From Lysobacterales bacterium (lineage in GTDB: Bacteria; Pseudomonadota; Gammaproteobacteria; Xanthomonadales; SZUA-36): 64,000 nucleotides of DNA. Made by a program: the position numbers and the translations under genes. The stretch's first letter is position 1, and each line of letters begins with the position of its first letter. The notes beneath the pieces are model-generated. The model was given only the letters and a program-made list of their open reading frames with translations. It did not search any database and was not told the origin of the DNA. Location: NCBI GenBank assembly GCA_021648045.1, contig JAKITM010000003.1, positions 1-64,000 of the forward strand, in the 5' to 3' direction. This document shows positions 38,941-48,297 of this stretch, piece by piece.

Positions 38941-41637
38941 ATGCGTGATATTTACTTCCCAGAAAAAGATCAGCCCTTGCGTGAAGATGTGCATGTGCTG
39001 GGTACGCTAGTGGGCGAAATGCTGGCTGAACAGCAGGGGCCAGAGTTTCTTCAGCAGGTAGAAGCCGTTCGACTTGCGGCTATTTCTCGGCGAGAAGGCA
39101 AAGAGGGTTCAGCTGAGACCTTGGATAACTTGCTGACCGATATGGATGTGGCTGCGGCAGGGCCGCTAGTGCGGGCATTTACTACCTATTTTCAGGTGGT
39201 AAATCTGGCAGAAAAAGTTCATCGCATTCGTCGCCGTCGCGACTACCAACGCCGGGGGGAAAACGCACAACCCGGAGGCTTACTCGCGGTAATGCAGGAG
39301 CTTTCATCACAACCCTTAGCTGCTGTGATGGAAGCACTCAATAAGCTGAGTATTGAGCCGGTAATGACAGCACACCCGACTGAATCTACCCGCCGTACAT
39401 TGTTGGAGAAAGAACAAAAGATCTTACGCTTACTGGTGTCACGCCTAGACCCATCACGCACACCTGAGGAAGAGTCTGCTGCACTGGAGCGAATTCGTGC
39501 GGCGGTTACCAGTAACTGGCAAACTGAAATGTATCCTGATCAGCGGCTTTCGGTTAGAAATGAAATGGAGCATGTGCTGTTTTACCTAACTGATGTACTC
39601 TACCGGGTAGTGCCACCCTATTATGAGAGCTTGCAGCAGGCACTCGAATCTAACTGGGAAGAGGGCGGGCAGTCTGAATTACCAACCTTGTTACATTTTG
39701 GTTCTTGGGTGGGCGGCGATATGGACGGTAATCCTAATGTGGACGGCAGCACTATCAGGCGCTCACTGGAATATCAGCGCCATCAAGTCATTAAAAAGTA
39801 CCTGCCAGAGATGCATTCTTTATCGCGTTTTTTAAGTCAGTCATTAACCGAGGTTGATGTCAGCGAGGCTGTGCTGGAGAGGCTGGAAACTTATCAGCAA
39901 TTGCTTCCAATTGAAGCTGAAAAAATTGGTATCCGGATCCGCAACATGCCCTATCGCTGTTTGCTGAAATTGATGATGGCGCGCATGCGTGCTGTGCTTG
40001 ATCAAAGTGAAGGCCGCTACTTTAGTGCCAAAGAATTTCATCTCGACCTCAAAATGATTCGCCAGTCATTGGCTAATAATAAGGGTCAGCGGGCAGGTAT
40101 GTTCGCACTGAACCGATTGCAACTCAGAGAAAAAACCTTCGGCTTCCATTTGGCAACGCTGGATATTCGTCAGGATTCCTTGGTTCACCGCCAGGTTATT
40201 GCATTAATTCTCGGTGATGAAGACTGGCCTAACCGCGATGCAGAAACTAGAGCAAGCCGCTTAACCGAACTTTTATCTTCACCTGGTTTGCCGGTTCTTC
40301 CGGATGATGCCATGGTGAATAAAACTATAGAAGTTTTTCGTAGCATTGCCTGGGGTCATAAAAACTTTGGCACACTGGCTTTAGGTCCATACATTATCAG
40401 CATGACTCAGGGTGCAGATGATGTACTGAGTGTTTTGTTTCTCGCGCGGATGGCAGGTTTGGTGGACGAACACAACAATGTCCCGTTAGATATTGCGCCG
40501 TTATTGGAAACTGTTGCAGATTTAGAAAATGGCGAAGCTATTTTCAATTATTTATTCACCGATTCCGTGTATAAAGCCCACCTTAAAACGCGTGAGCAAC
40601 GGCAAATAATAATGATAGGTTATTCCGATTCCAATAAGGACGGTGGCCTAGTATCGGCACGCTGGGCTTTGGCAACCGCACAGTCACAACTGTCAAAGGT
40701 TGCGGCTGACTATCAAGTGCGGCTAGGGTTTTTCCACGGCCGCGGTGGTACTGTTAGTCGCGGCGGCGGCAATGCAGTTGCGGCAATTATGGGCGCACCC
40801 CGTGGCACGGTGAATGGTTTTTTGCGGGTAACCGAGCAGGGTGAGGTTATTAACCAAAAATACGGTAACCGCGCGATTGCAGAGCGCAATCTGGAATTGG
40901 CGACCGCAGCGACCCTGAAACGCAGTTTGTCTGAAGTCTCTGAACCCAAAAAACTGTGGCAAGAAGTAATGGCATTTATGGCCAGCCATTCCAAAAAAGC
41001 CTATAGATATCTGGTCTATGAACATCCGCACTTTATTGACTATTTCCGCCATGCAACCCCAATTGATGTGATTGAACGCATGGGTATAGGTTCGCGCCCG
41101 GCCTCGCGTCGTTCCGGTGTTGGTGTGGAAAGTCTGCGCGCAATCCCCTGGGTTTTTTCTTGGGCCCAGACTCGTATTGGCCTGCCTGCGGCTTATGGAA
41201 TTGGCTCGGCACTAAGTGCGGCTGTCAAAAAATATGGGGAAGATACACTAAAAGAAATGGCCAATGAATGGCTATTTTTTGGCAGCATGTTAGCTGATGT
41301 CGAAATGGCACTGGCTAAATCTGATCTTGATATTGCCCGTCACTATCGAGTGCTAGCACCTGAGGACAGTCGGGTGGTATTTGATCTTATAGATACCGAA
41401 TTGCGGCTTGCTGGCTCCATGATTCTCAGCATAAAAGAACAGGATGACCTGCTGGATGGAGAGCCGACATTACAGCGGTCTATTCGCCTGCGTAACCCTT
41501 ATGTTGACCCGATGAGCTTACTGCAGGTTGATTTACTCAAACGCTGGCGAGCCGGGGAGCGTGCGGACGATGAACTACTGGAGGCTTTGCTGGTGACAGT
41601 AAATGGCATTGCTCGTGGGATACAAAATACCGGTTAA
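38941..41637 (+). CDS. ppc: Phosphoenolpyruvate carboxylase
   Basis: An 898-residue enzyme adding bicarbonate to phosphoenolpyruvate to give oxaloacetate, an anaplerotic step. The two active-site signatures are clear: EPVMTAHPTESTRRT with the catalytic His, and MIGYSDSNKDGGLVSARWAL. Also visible are FHGRGGTVSRGGGNAVAAIM and the Arg-rich GSRPASRR. The C-terminal sequence ends in IARGIQNTG, matching the usual terminal NTG. The length is standard for proteobacterial Ppc (about 880-900). The start ATG 38941 has AAGGA at 38930-38934. Confidence 0.96.
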   Translation: MRDIYFPEKDQPLREDVHVLGTLVGEMLAEQQGPEFLQQVEAVRLAAISRREGKEGSAETLDNLLTDMDVAAAGPLVRAFTTYFQVVNLAEKVHRIRRRRDYQRRGENAQPGGLLAVMQELSSQPLAAVMEALNKLSIEPVMTAHPTESTRRTLLEKEQKILRLLVSRLDPSRTPEEESAALERIRAAVTSNWQTEMYPDQRLSVRNEMEHVLFYLTDVLYRVVPPYYESLQQALESNWEEGGQSELPTLLHFGSWVGGDMDGNPNVDGSTIRRSLEYQRHQVIKKYLPEMHSLSRFLSQSLTEVDVSEAVLERLETYQQLLPIEAEKIGIRIRNMPYRCLLKLMMARMRAVLDQSEGRYFSAKEFHLDLKMIRQSLANNKGQRAGMFALNRLQLREKTFGFHLATLDIRQDSLVHRQVIALILGDEDWPNRDAETRASRLTELLSSPGLPVLPDDAMVNKTIEVFRSIAWGHKNFGTLALGPYIISMTQGADDVLSVLFLARMAGLVDEHNNVPLDIAPLLETVADLENGEAIFNYLFTDSVYKAHLKTREQRQIIMIGYSDSNKDGGLVSARWALATAQSQLSKVAADYQVRLGFFHGRGGTVSRGGGNAVAAIMGAPRGTVNGFLRVTEQGEVINQKYGNRAIAERNLELATAATLKRSLSEVSEPKKLWQEVMAFMASHSKKAYRYLVYEHPHFIDYFRHATPIDVIERMGIGSRPASRRSGVGVESLRAIPWVFSWAQTRIGLPAAYGIGSALSAAVKKYGEDTLKEMANEWLFFGSMLADVEMALAKSDLDIARHYRVLAPEDSRVVFDLIDTELRLAGSMILSIKEQDDLLDGEPTLQRSIRLRNPYVDPMSLLQVDLLKRWRAGERADDELLEALLVTVNGIARGIQNTG

Positions 41638-41806
41638 ACGCGCTATTCCGATTGTACCTATTGTTGCTTTTCTACTTGTGATTGATGAATTTTATGGGCC
41701 AGTTTCGTACCCATCCAATAACCCGCAAACGCTGCAATAAACCAAATTCAGGTCTAGCGTTAATCATTTAGTTGAATTGTCAGCATCAAGGCCATATCCT
41801 GTGCCC

Positions 41807-42697
41807 ATGATTCAACTACCCAGTATAGAGCCAGTATTTCGCCCTCCCTCCGAGGCTCGTAGTTTAATTTTACAAGTGACCAATGGTTGCTCGTGGAACA
41901 ACTGCACCTTTTGTGAAATGTATACCCAGCCACAGAAAAAATTCAAGCTAAAACCTCATGCAGAAATTGAGCAGGAGCTCGCAGCTGTTGCCAATATGCA
42001 TATTCCTGTACGGCGAATATTTCTCGCCGATGGTGATGCGATGACATTATCATTTCGTCGATTACAGGAAATCATGCAGGCCATTAACCGGTATCTACCG
42101 AATGTTCAGCGGGTCGCTTCTTATTGTTTGCCACGCAACCTCAAGAATAAAACTGTTGCAGAACTGGCAGAGCTGAACAAAATGGGTTTGAGTTTGTATT
42201 ATGTTGGTTGTGAATCCGGTGATGATTTGGTGCTGGAGCGAGTGCAGAAAGGGGAGTGTTTTGATTCTTCATTACAAGCACTGCAAAAAATCAAAGCGGC
42301 TGGGGCTAAAAGTTCAGTAATGATACTTAACGGCATGGGCGGCAAACGCTATAGCCAGCAACATGCGGTTAATTCAGCGCGCTTAATGAATGCCGCACAA
42401 CCAGAGTATTTATCAACATTAGTCATCAGCTTTCCAACCGGTGTTGATCGTTATCAGAAAGGTTTCAAAGGTGAGTTTGAGCCGCTCGAACAGGCCGGCT
42501 TGTTTCAGGAAATGTACTGGTTACTGGATGCACTGGAATTAGACAGTACGATTTTTCGCAGCGATCATGCATCAAATTACCTTATTCTGAAAGGTACATT
42601 GGGTAAAGATAAACCCCGGTTACTGAAGACAGTTCAAGCGGCCCTGGAAGCCCCCGGGTCCGTGCAGTTACGCCCGGAGTGGATGCGCGGTTTGTAA
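41807..42697 (+). CDS. Radical SAM protein
   Basis: A protein of about 296 residues. The cluster-binding motif is CSWNNCTFC (Cx4Cx2C), the variant spacing seen in a group of uncharacterised radical SAM proteins, embedded in LQVTNGCSWNNCTFCEMYTQ. FLADGDAMTL and YYVGCESGDDLVLERVQKG are the following conserved segments of the TIM barrel. No second iron-sulfur motif or SPASM domain is visible. The reaction is unknown. ATG 41807 was chosen because the family begins near MIQLPSIEPVFRPPSE; GTG 41801 and TTG 41777 are in-frame alternatives. The 169-base gap after ppc holds only a short degenerate minus-strand coding fragment. Confidence 0.85.
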   Translation: MIQLPSIEPVFRPPSEARSLILQVTNGCSWNNCTFCEMYTQPQKKFKLKPHAEIEQELAAVANMHIPVRRIFLADGDAMTLSFRRLQEIMQAINRYLPNVQRVASYCLPRNLKNKTVAELAELNKMGLSLYYVGCESGDDLVLERVQKGECFDSSLQALQKIKAAGAKSSVMILNGMGGKRYSQQHAVNSARLMNAAQPEYLSTLVISFPTGVDRYQKGFKGEFEPLEQAGLFQEMYWLLDALELDSTIFRSDHASNYLILKGTLGKDKPRLLKTVQAALEAPGSVQLRPEWMRGL

Positions 42698-42729
42698 TGA
42701 ATTACAGCTACACTTAATTGAAAGCTGGA

Positions 42730-44025
42730 TTAGTTTAAAAAACGCTTTAAACCGGAAGGCGTAAACAGACTATCTTTTACGGGCTTTCCATTGAACTCAT
42801 TTTTTGTCCGGCGCTCGTTTTGCAAGCCCATAACGCTGTACTTCTGGCTGTGTAGGTCATGGAAAACATTAATAACCGGGAATATACCGGGCATATCAGG
42901 GAAGAATTTAGGGAAAGACAGGCTGACCCGCCATATCTCACCTTGCTTGTTGTATTGATCGGCGATAACTACCTGCCAACTGTCTTCATCCAGATAAAAG
43001 TCCCGTTGCGAATATACATGTCGCCACTCTTTTTTCAGGCTTGCGGATATGACCCATACTCTATGGAGTTCGTAACGAGTATGCTCAGGATTGATGTGGT
43101 GCTTGGATAACAAGTTTTTATAGCCTATGTCTTTACTGCTGAGTTGGGTATTATTATAGGGAATGTAAATTTCTCGTTTTTCCAATAATTGCCAGTCAAA
43201 GCGATCTGGGGATCCATTAATTAAATCGGTATCATCGGCAGTTCTTAACGAGTCGGCTATTGTAACTGGGGTGTCGTAAGAAAGGTTTGGTGCGCGGATT
43301 GCACGCCGCCTACCCTTGTCCCATAACCATGCCGATCGAGCATTGTTCAACTGGTCTAGAGGATCCAACACGAGCACACCGCCGCCGGCTTTGCTGGCAG
43401 GTGCTGTAACCCTGGCAATTAACGATGCAAAATTATTACTACTAATGTTTTCATTGTAAAAGTCGAAACGGACGATTGACTTTCTGGTAATTAAGGCGTG
43501 TTTGCCGTTTTTATGAACAACAGCATCGCTGGCGGTATTTGTGAGTTGCTTTCCACGCCAGCGGGCGATGTGGTTGAAATAGACTTCAAGGGCGGAGGCG
43601 GGTACTGGAAAAGGTATCCCCGGTAAAGCATCAACAAAACCACTTTTGTCGATGTTTAACTTTGTGGTCAAGGTGTTTTTGTAAGTGTTTTTATTGACCC
43701 ACTCAGGCGCGGTAAAGGTGCGCTGACTGGGGTAAACCGGCATTTTGAAAGTCTCAGAATAATGTTTGAAAAGCGCGACCTGACCCGCAGTTAAATTTAC
43801 TTCATACTGCGTATAGTTTTCTGCAGTAATTACGAATAACGGTTGTTGGTTTTCGATGAAAGCGGTGCCACCAACCCACTCTGGAATGCGCCCGTCATTA
43901 CCGGCACGGGTAGCTCCGAATGGCGTTAAAGAGCTGCCCAGTAAACTTTGTTGTTCCGGGCTTGCATTAGCATTCTCCATGCTGCAAAAAAGCATAGCTA
44001 TCAAGGCGGTAATAACTTTAAGCAA
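42730..44025 (-). CDS. DUF1329 domain periplasmic/envelope protein
   Basis: A protein of about 431 residues belonging to the DUF1329 family, which has a LolA/LolB-like fold. Family landmarks are SLTPFGATRAGNDGRIPEWVGG near the N-terminus, RYELHRVWVISASLKKEWRH, and the YSQRDFYLDEDSWQVVIADQ strand pair. The frame is open to ATG 44085, but a TTG at 44025 has GAGGA eight bases upstream and starts a proper signal peptide (LKVITALIAMLFCS). DUF1329 genes are usually paired with DUF1302 genes in steroid or hydrocarbon utilisers; no DUF1302 gene is adjacent here. Substrate is unknown. Confidence 0.8.
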   Translation of the reverse strand: MLKVITALIAMLFCSMENANASPEQQSLLGSSLTPFGATRAGNDGRIPEWVGGTAFIENQQPLFVITAENYTQYEVNLTAGQVALFKHYSETFKMPVYPSQRTFTAPEWVNKNTYKNTLTTKLNIDKSGFVDALPGIPFPVPASALEVYFNHIARWRGKQLTNTASDAVVHKNGKHALITRKSIVRFDFYNENISSNNFASLIARVTAPASKAGGGVLVLDPLDQLNNARSAWLWDKGRRRAIRAPNLSYDTPVTIADSLRTADDTDLINGSPDRFDWQLLEKREIYIPYNNTQLSSKDIGYKNLLSKHHINPEHTRYELHRVWVISASLKKEWRHVYSQRDFYLDEDSWQVVIADQYNKQGEIWRVSLSFPKFFPDMPGIFPVINVFHDLHSQKYSVMGLQNERRTKNEFNGKPVKDSLFTPSGLKRFLN

Positions 44026-44200
44026 TTGAATTTTCCTCAATTCAAAAATGGGATGGAGTTTGCTTGCTAAGAGATTTTCGCACACCGGGTTCTATTTTGT
44101 TGTGGTAATTCCAGCATAAACCTGAATAACAGACATTGGATCAAAAAAAATTACTGCTTTCCCGGCCTACAAGTCGGGATCTCTCCAGCCTGCGTATCAG

Positions 44201-45064
44201 TTATTTTTTAAGGCTATTTACCAGCGCCATTTTTGTACCATCAGGGCTAATGCTCAGGCGGGAGATGTTATTAAGCTCATAGGCTCTTAAGTCTATGGCC
44301 AGTTTCCAGTTGTTCTCGCCAATTGCGCGGTTATAGAGTTTGCCACCTAGGGCTGTCCATAGCGTACCCTCAGCAGTGATGGCAAAATCTTCGTGTTGCG
44401 GAAATAGCTTGGCAATTACCGTTTTTTCTCTAGTAGCTAAGTTAAAAGCTGTGATTTGCCAGGGAGAGGCATTTTTATCAACAAACAGCAGTTCGCCGGT
44501 TAAAGGATTTTTTGAAATGGCTCTGCCGATATTCTCGGCAACGGTAATCTGCTCATCCATGCTAGCGTATAGAATTAAGGAAAACGGCTCCGGTAGCAGG
44601 AATAGGGCAACAGAACCCGGAGAGAACCAACTGTAATAACCTACTGTGCTTAATTCTTCCGCAAGATTCTTGAATTCATCAGTTTCCAGGTCTAAAAGAG
44701 ACAATCGCTGCGCGCCGTCCATTTCCACTCGCACCACACTCAGCTTATTCTCATGCGGAGCAGGGCGGGGAGAATACTCACTTTCTGGGGTTTGGCTAAG
44801 ACGAATGTTCAAACTGCCTTCTATGTCGTAGTACCAGATGTCTGTTTGCTCGTCATCGGAGCGGCTGTAATAAATCCGCTTGCCATCGGTACTGAAGGCC
44901 GGCTGATTATCATAGCCCTTGTGTTCGCTGATGTTTATCGGCTCTGCATGTTCTATGCTGAGGTCCAGCAGGTAAATTTCTGTTTCTGGTAGTGCGTCAG
45001 CTGCTATCAGAGCCTGGGGGGAAAACAAGAGTAGTGCAATCAGAATTGCGGGTTGCGTCGGCAT
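44201..45064 (-). CDS. TolB-like beta-propeller (PD40) secreted protein
   Basis: A 287-residue protein with a signal peptide (residues 1 to about 21, QALIAADA) and repeated PD40-type WD-like blades: GYDNQPAFSTDGKRIYYSRS, ESEYSPRPAPHENKLSVVRV and ISRLSISPDGTKMALVNS. These resemble TolB and dipeptidyl-peptidase propellers, but no peptidase domain is attached. It probably binds a ligand or protein in the periplasm. It is the second gene of a pair with rnd (three-base gap), an operon partner that does not explain its job. Confidence 0.8.
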   Translation of the reverse strand: MPTQPAILIALLLFSPQALIAADALPETEIYLLDLSIEHAEPINISEHKGYDNQPAFSTDGKRIYYSRSDDEQTDIWYYDIEGSLNIRLSQTPESEYSPRPAPHENKLSVVRVEMDGAQRLSLLDLETDEFKNLAEELSTVGYYSWFSPGSVALFLLPEPFSLILYASMDEQITVAENIGRAISKNPLTGELLFVDKNASPWQITAFNLATREKTVIAKLFPQHEDFAITAEGTLWTALGGKLYNRAIGENNWKLAIDLRAYELNNISRLSISPDGTKMALVNSLKK

Positions 45065-45067
45065 GGT

Positions 45068-46249
45068 TTAGGTCGTCCGTGGTAGTTGATTAATGTTTGA
45101 AATAACCCCACTGATTAATTCGCTACGCCAGCCTTGAAAGCGCGCAGGCAATTGATTCATTGGGCGGTTTAGAATTAAATATTCCAGCTCTTTTTTGCTG
45201 GCTAGTATGGTGGTTTCAATATCCAGTTGGGCAGCCAATACCGACAGATCAGCCCGGGCCTTTAGCAGAATATCTTTTTCCTCTGTATTTAAGGGTAGTG
45301 GTGGCTGTGGCACGCTTAGCGCATCACTGTTTTCAGATCGAATTTTGGCTACCAGTTCAAGAATGTTTCTGCTGTGCCTTTGCAAGGCCCTGGGGTGTGC
45401 CTGTGTGCATGCTTTTAAGTTTTCTACAGTAGTCGGCATGTTTTGTGCTATTCCCATCAGGTCGTTGTCGCGAAGAATAAAAGTTCGCGGTAAATTACGT
45501 TTTTCGGCTTCTAATTCGCGCCAATGGCAGAGCGCCTGTAGAATTTTTTGTGGCTCCGGCTTCAGTCTCCAGGCATTTCTAAAGCGCAGATACAAATGAT
45601 CGAAGTCTATACTCGTGCGGGCTTTATCGAGTTGTAACTGGCTGTCCTCAGTTACCCAAATCTGCCGGCCCAGCTTTTCCAGTTCAGTAGTTACTTGGGT
45701 GTAAATCATTGGTAAATAACTAACATCAAGAGCAGCATAGTGAAGTTGAGAATCGCTCAAAGGCCGTTGTAACCAGTTTGAACGGGACTCACCCTTGTCG
45801 ATTAGTACTCCAAGTTGCCACTCCAATAGTTTTTGATAACTAATTTGTAGTGCTTGCCCAAGATAGGCTGCGGCAAGTTGCATATCAAACATGGGTTCAG
45901 GCATGCAACCGATAGATTTTTGTAATACTTCCAGATCCTCTGATGGTGCATGCAAGAGTTTTAAAATATCTGGATTACTCAACATTTCCACTAAAGGTTG
46001 GAAATCAGTAATTTCCAATGGGTCGACTAACCAGACGGTTTCACCATCACTGACCTGAACCAGGCCGAGAATTGCGTAATAGGTTCTTTCGCGAATAAAT
46101 TCGGTATCGACCGCAAGAATATTTTGTTCAGCCCATAGCTTTCCGGCGTCAAATAAGCTCTTGTTTGAATTGATGATTGTTGGATTTTGCGCGGCTTTTT
46201 CCGCCGTTGCTATCAATATGCTTTGAGTCATACTTGTTATAATTGCCAT
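45068..46249 (-). CDS. rnd: Ribonuclease D
   Basis: A 393-residue 3'-5' exoribonuclease. The DEDDy nuclease motifs are ILAVDTEFIRERTYY (Exo I), LLHAPSEDLEVL (Exo II) and HYAALDVSYLPMIY (Exo III with Tyr). Two HRDC domains follow; the first shows LCHWRELEAEKRNLPRTFIL and LMGIAQNMP. It trims tRNA 3' ends and other stable RNAs. The start may be ATG 46249 or in-frame ATG 46231; neither has a strong ribosome binding site. It is first in the operon with the TolB-like gene. Confidence 0.92.
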   Translation of the reverse strand: MAIITSMTQSILIATAEKAAQNPTIINSNKSLFDAGKLWAEQNILAVDTEFIRERTYYAILGLVQVSDGETVWLVDPLEITDFQPLVEMLSNPDILKLLHAPSEDLEVLQKSIGCMPEPMFDMQLAAAYLGQALQISYQKLLEWQLGVLIDKGESRSNWLQRPLSDSQLHYAALDVSYLPMIYTQVTTELEKLGRQIWVTEDSQLQLDKARTSIDFDHLYLRFRNAWRLKPEPQKILQALCHWRELEAEKRNLPRTFILRDNDLMGIAQNMPTTVENLKACTQAHPRALQRHSRNILELVAKIRSENSDALSVPQPPLPLNTEEKDILLKARADLSVLAAQLDIETTILASKKELEYLILNRPMNQLPARFQGWRSELISGVISNINQLPRTT

Positions 46250-46398
46250 TTCGTATTAGTTATGGTCGCATTTTATAGGGTTTCAGAGTCCTTGTCGTCA
46301 GCCGATTTCTGCGGTATTGTGACACAAGTTATGGTTTTCAGAGACCCAGCATAGACTGAGCTCTGGTTATTTGACAATTTGCAAACAGGGAAGTGCTA

Positions 46399-48252
46399 AT
46401 GCCATCATTTTTCAAGGGTTCAATTACATTATTAATCTGCCAACTTACACTTGGGTTATTAGTTAGTTCTACGCTTTGGGCGCAGGAAGAAACAGAGCCA
46501 CCCGCTGATATTCTAACTGAAGCAGTAGCGGAGGAGGTGCCTGCAGCAACCACAGAGACCCAGCGTTCAGTTAATCGCCTGGGTATCGATACTAGTGATG
46601 AATTTAGTCTGGATATGAGTGCGCCGGTTATGCTGGCACCAGCTATTGTGCCTCCGAAGGTAACTCTACCTGATGCCCAGCAAGATGCGGAGTTACAAGA
46701 TGTGCTGGTTCGCTTAGCGCTGGACCCTAGTGACGCAGAAGCATTGGTTATTCGTAATGCTATCCTTGCAGATGTGATCACACAGGCACATGCAGCCGTG
46801 GCTGAAAATCAATTGCCCATGGCATGGCGATTGGAGTCAGCAGTCCGTACAGTTGACAGTACACAAGCGGGTCTGGCCGCACTGGTGACGGCAATTATAA
46901 CAAAGGACGGGCAAAACGATATGGTCACTGCAGCGGTAGAAAATATTAGCCTAGGGCAGTATTTCAAACCGGAAGATAATAACGCTTTTAGCCGCTATGA
47001 CGCGATATTGAGTGCTGATCCCGAGGATCAGGTCGCTACAGCAGGGATGAATTCCTTATTACTTGCAGTAATCGCAACTTCCGACTCAACTGCAGCAGCT
47101 GGGAATTACGAACAAGCACTTGAACTACTGGATCAGGCAAGCGTAATCCCTTTAAGTTCAGCACAGCTGAGTCAAGCTCGTATTGACATCAACGCTATGT
47201 TGGCGACTACTATTGCAGATAAGCAAAGAAATCTCGCCGCAAACATCGATATGGGTGATTTCGCTGCAGCAGACACTCAGCTAGCAGAGTTGGTCGCACT
47301 TGGCGCCGACACTAATGAGGTAGCACGCTTGCGTGAGAGCTTGGCCGATGCGCGTGTTTATGGCAGCTTTTCCCCGGGACAACAAATACAAGATTCATTC
47401 AGCGGCGCACTGTCCGGACAAACATCAGTTATGGTCGTAATCCCTGCTGGGAATTTTCTTATGGGGGCAGACCCTTCAGTGAAAGGTTCTTCCAATAGCG
47501 AAAGACCAGTACATCTGGTCACCATTGCGCGTGGCTTTGCGATGGCTCAGCACGAGACAACAGTGGGTGAGTTTATGCTTTTTGTAAATGATACCCAATT
47601 TCTTACTGATGCGGAGCGGCTCGGAAAGTCCCGCATTTATGATGAAGGCAATGGCACCATATCAGAGAAAGAAAAAGTGAATTGGCGACATGATTTTTAT
47701 GGTGAAACTGCGGGTTTAAAGTTGCCGGTAATTCATGTTTCCTGGGAAGATGCCTCCGCCTACAGCGCTTGGTTGTCAGAAAAGACCAACAGGACCTATC
47801 GCCTACCTTCTGAAGCTGAGTTTGAATACAGCCTGCGCGCGGGGAGCTTGACTGATTATTGGTGGGGAGATGGTTCGCCAGAAGATGTTGTGACCAATAT
47901 TACCGGTGTGCGCGATAAGTCGGCCTCTGGCAGGCGTTGGACTGACGGTTTTAAACGCTATAAAGATGGGCACTGGGGGCCAGCACCAGTGGCCAGCTAC
48001 ATACCCAATGCGTTCGGGCTTTATGATATGGGTGGTAATGTCAGTGAGTGGGTAGAGGACTGCTGGCACTCAAGCTATGTACAGGCACCTACAGATGGCT
48101 CGGCCTGGGTTAATTCCGGTTGTAATCGTCGTGTATTGCGCGGGGCATCATGGAGCTCTGCTCCGGAACAGGCGCGCTCCGCTTCGCGTATATCGGCAGG
48201 TGCAACTTCGCGTTTTTCTCGAGTTGGGTTCCGCGTTGTACGCGACTTATAA
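46399..48252 (+). CDS. Secreted SUMF1 (formylglycine-generating-enzyme-like) protein with long helical N-terminus
   Basis: A 617-residue protein. Signal peptide at residues 1-28 (ending LWAQ). Residues about 40-330 are Ala-rich helices with repeat-like spacing (DPEDQVATAGMNSLLLAVIA; GNYEQALELLDQASVIPLSS; MGDFAAADTQLAELVALGAD), plausibly TPR-type. Residues from about 344 are a SUMF1/FGE-sulfatase domain: VIPAGNFLMGAD, QHETTVGEFMLFV, YRLPSEAEFEYSLRAG, GLYDMGGNVSEWVEDCW and SRISAGATSRFSRVGFRVV. The paired Cys of true formylglycine-generating enzymes is not obvious, so it may bind rather than oxidise. No sulfatase is near. Start ATG 46399 follows AGGGA by seven bases; GTG 46393 is possible. Confidence 0.86.
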   Translation: MPSFFKGSITLLICQLTLGLLVSSTLWAQEETEPPADILTEAVAEEVPAATTETQRSVNRLGIDTSDEFSLDMSAPVMLAPAIVPPKVTLPDAQQDAELQDVLVRLALDPSDAEALVIRNAILADVITQAHAAVAENQLPMAWRLESAVRTVDSTQAGLAALVTAIITKDGQNDMVTAAVENISLGQYFKPEDNNAFSRYDAILSADPEDQVATAGMNSLLLAVIATSDSTAAAGNYEQALELLDQASVIPLSSAQLSQARIDINAMLATTIADKQRNLAANIDMGDFAAADTQLAELVALGADTNEVARLRESLADARVYGSFSPGQQIQDSFSGALSGQTSVMVVIPAGNFLMGADPSVKGSSNSERPVHLVTIARGFAMAQHETTVGEFMLFVNDTQFLTDAERLGKSRIYDEGNGTISEKEKVNWRHDFYGETAGLKLPVIHVSWEDASAYSAWLSEKTNRTYRLPSEAEFEYSLRAGSLTDYWWGDGSPEDVVTNITGVRDKSASGRRWTDGFKRYKDGHWGPAPVASYIPNAFGLYDMGGNVSEWVEDCWHSSYVQAPTDGSAWVNSGCNRRVLRGASWSSAPEQARSASRISAGATSRFSRVGFRVVRDL

Positions 48253-48297
48253 GAAGCGGGACGCATGAAGACTCAGGAATGGAATGCTCCAGAATTC

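Noticed and set aside
41650..41760. Minus-strand coding-like fragment (FIAAFAGYWMGTKLAHKI) between ppc and the radical SAM gene
   Set aside because: Only about 25 codons, bounded by a stop just upstream and with no start codon or ribosome binding site; at most a gene relic.
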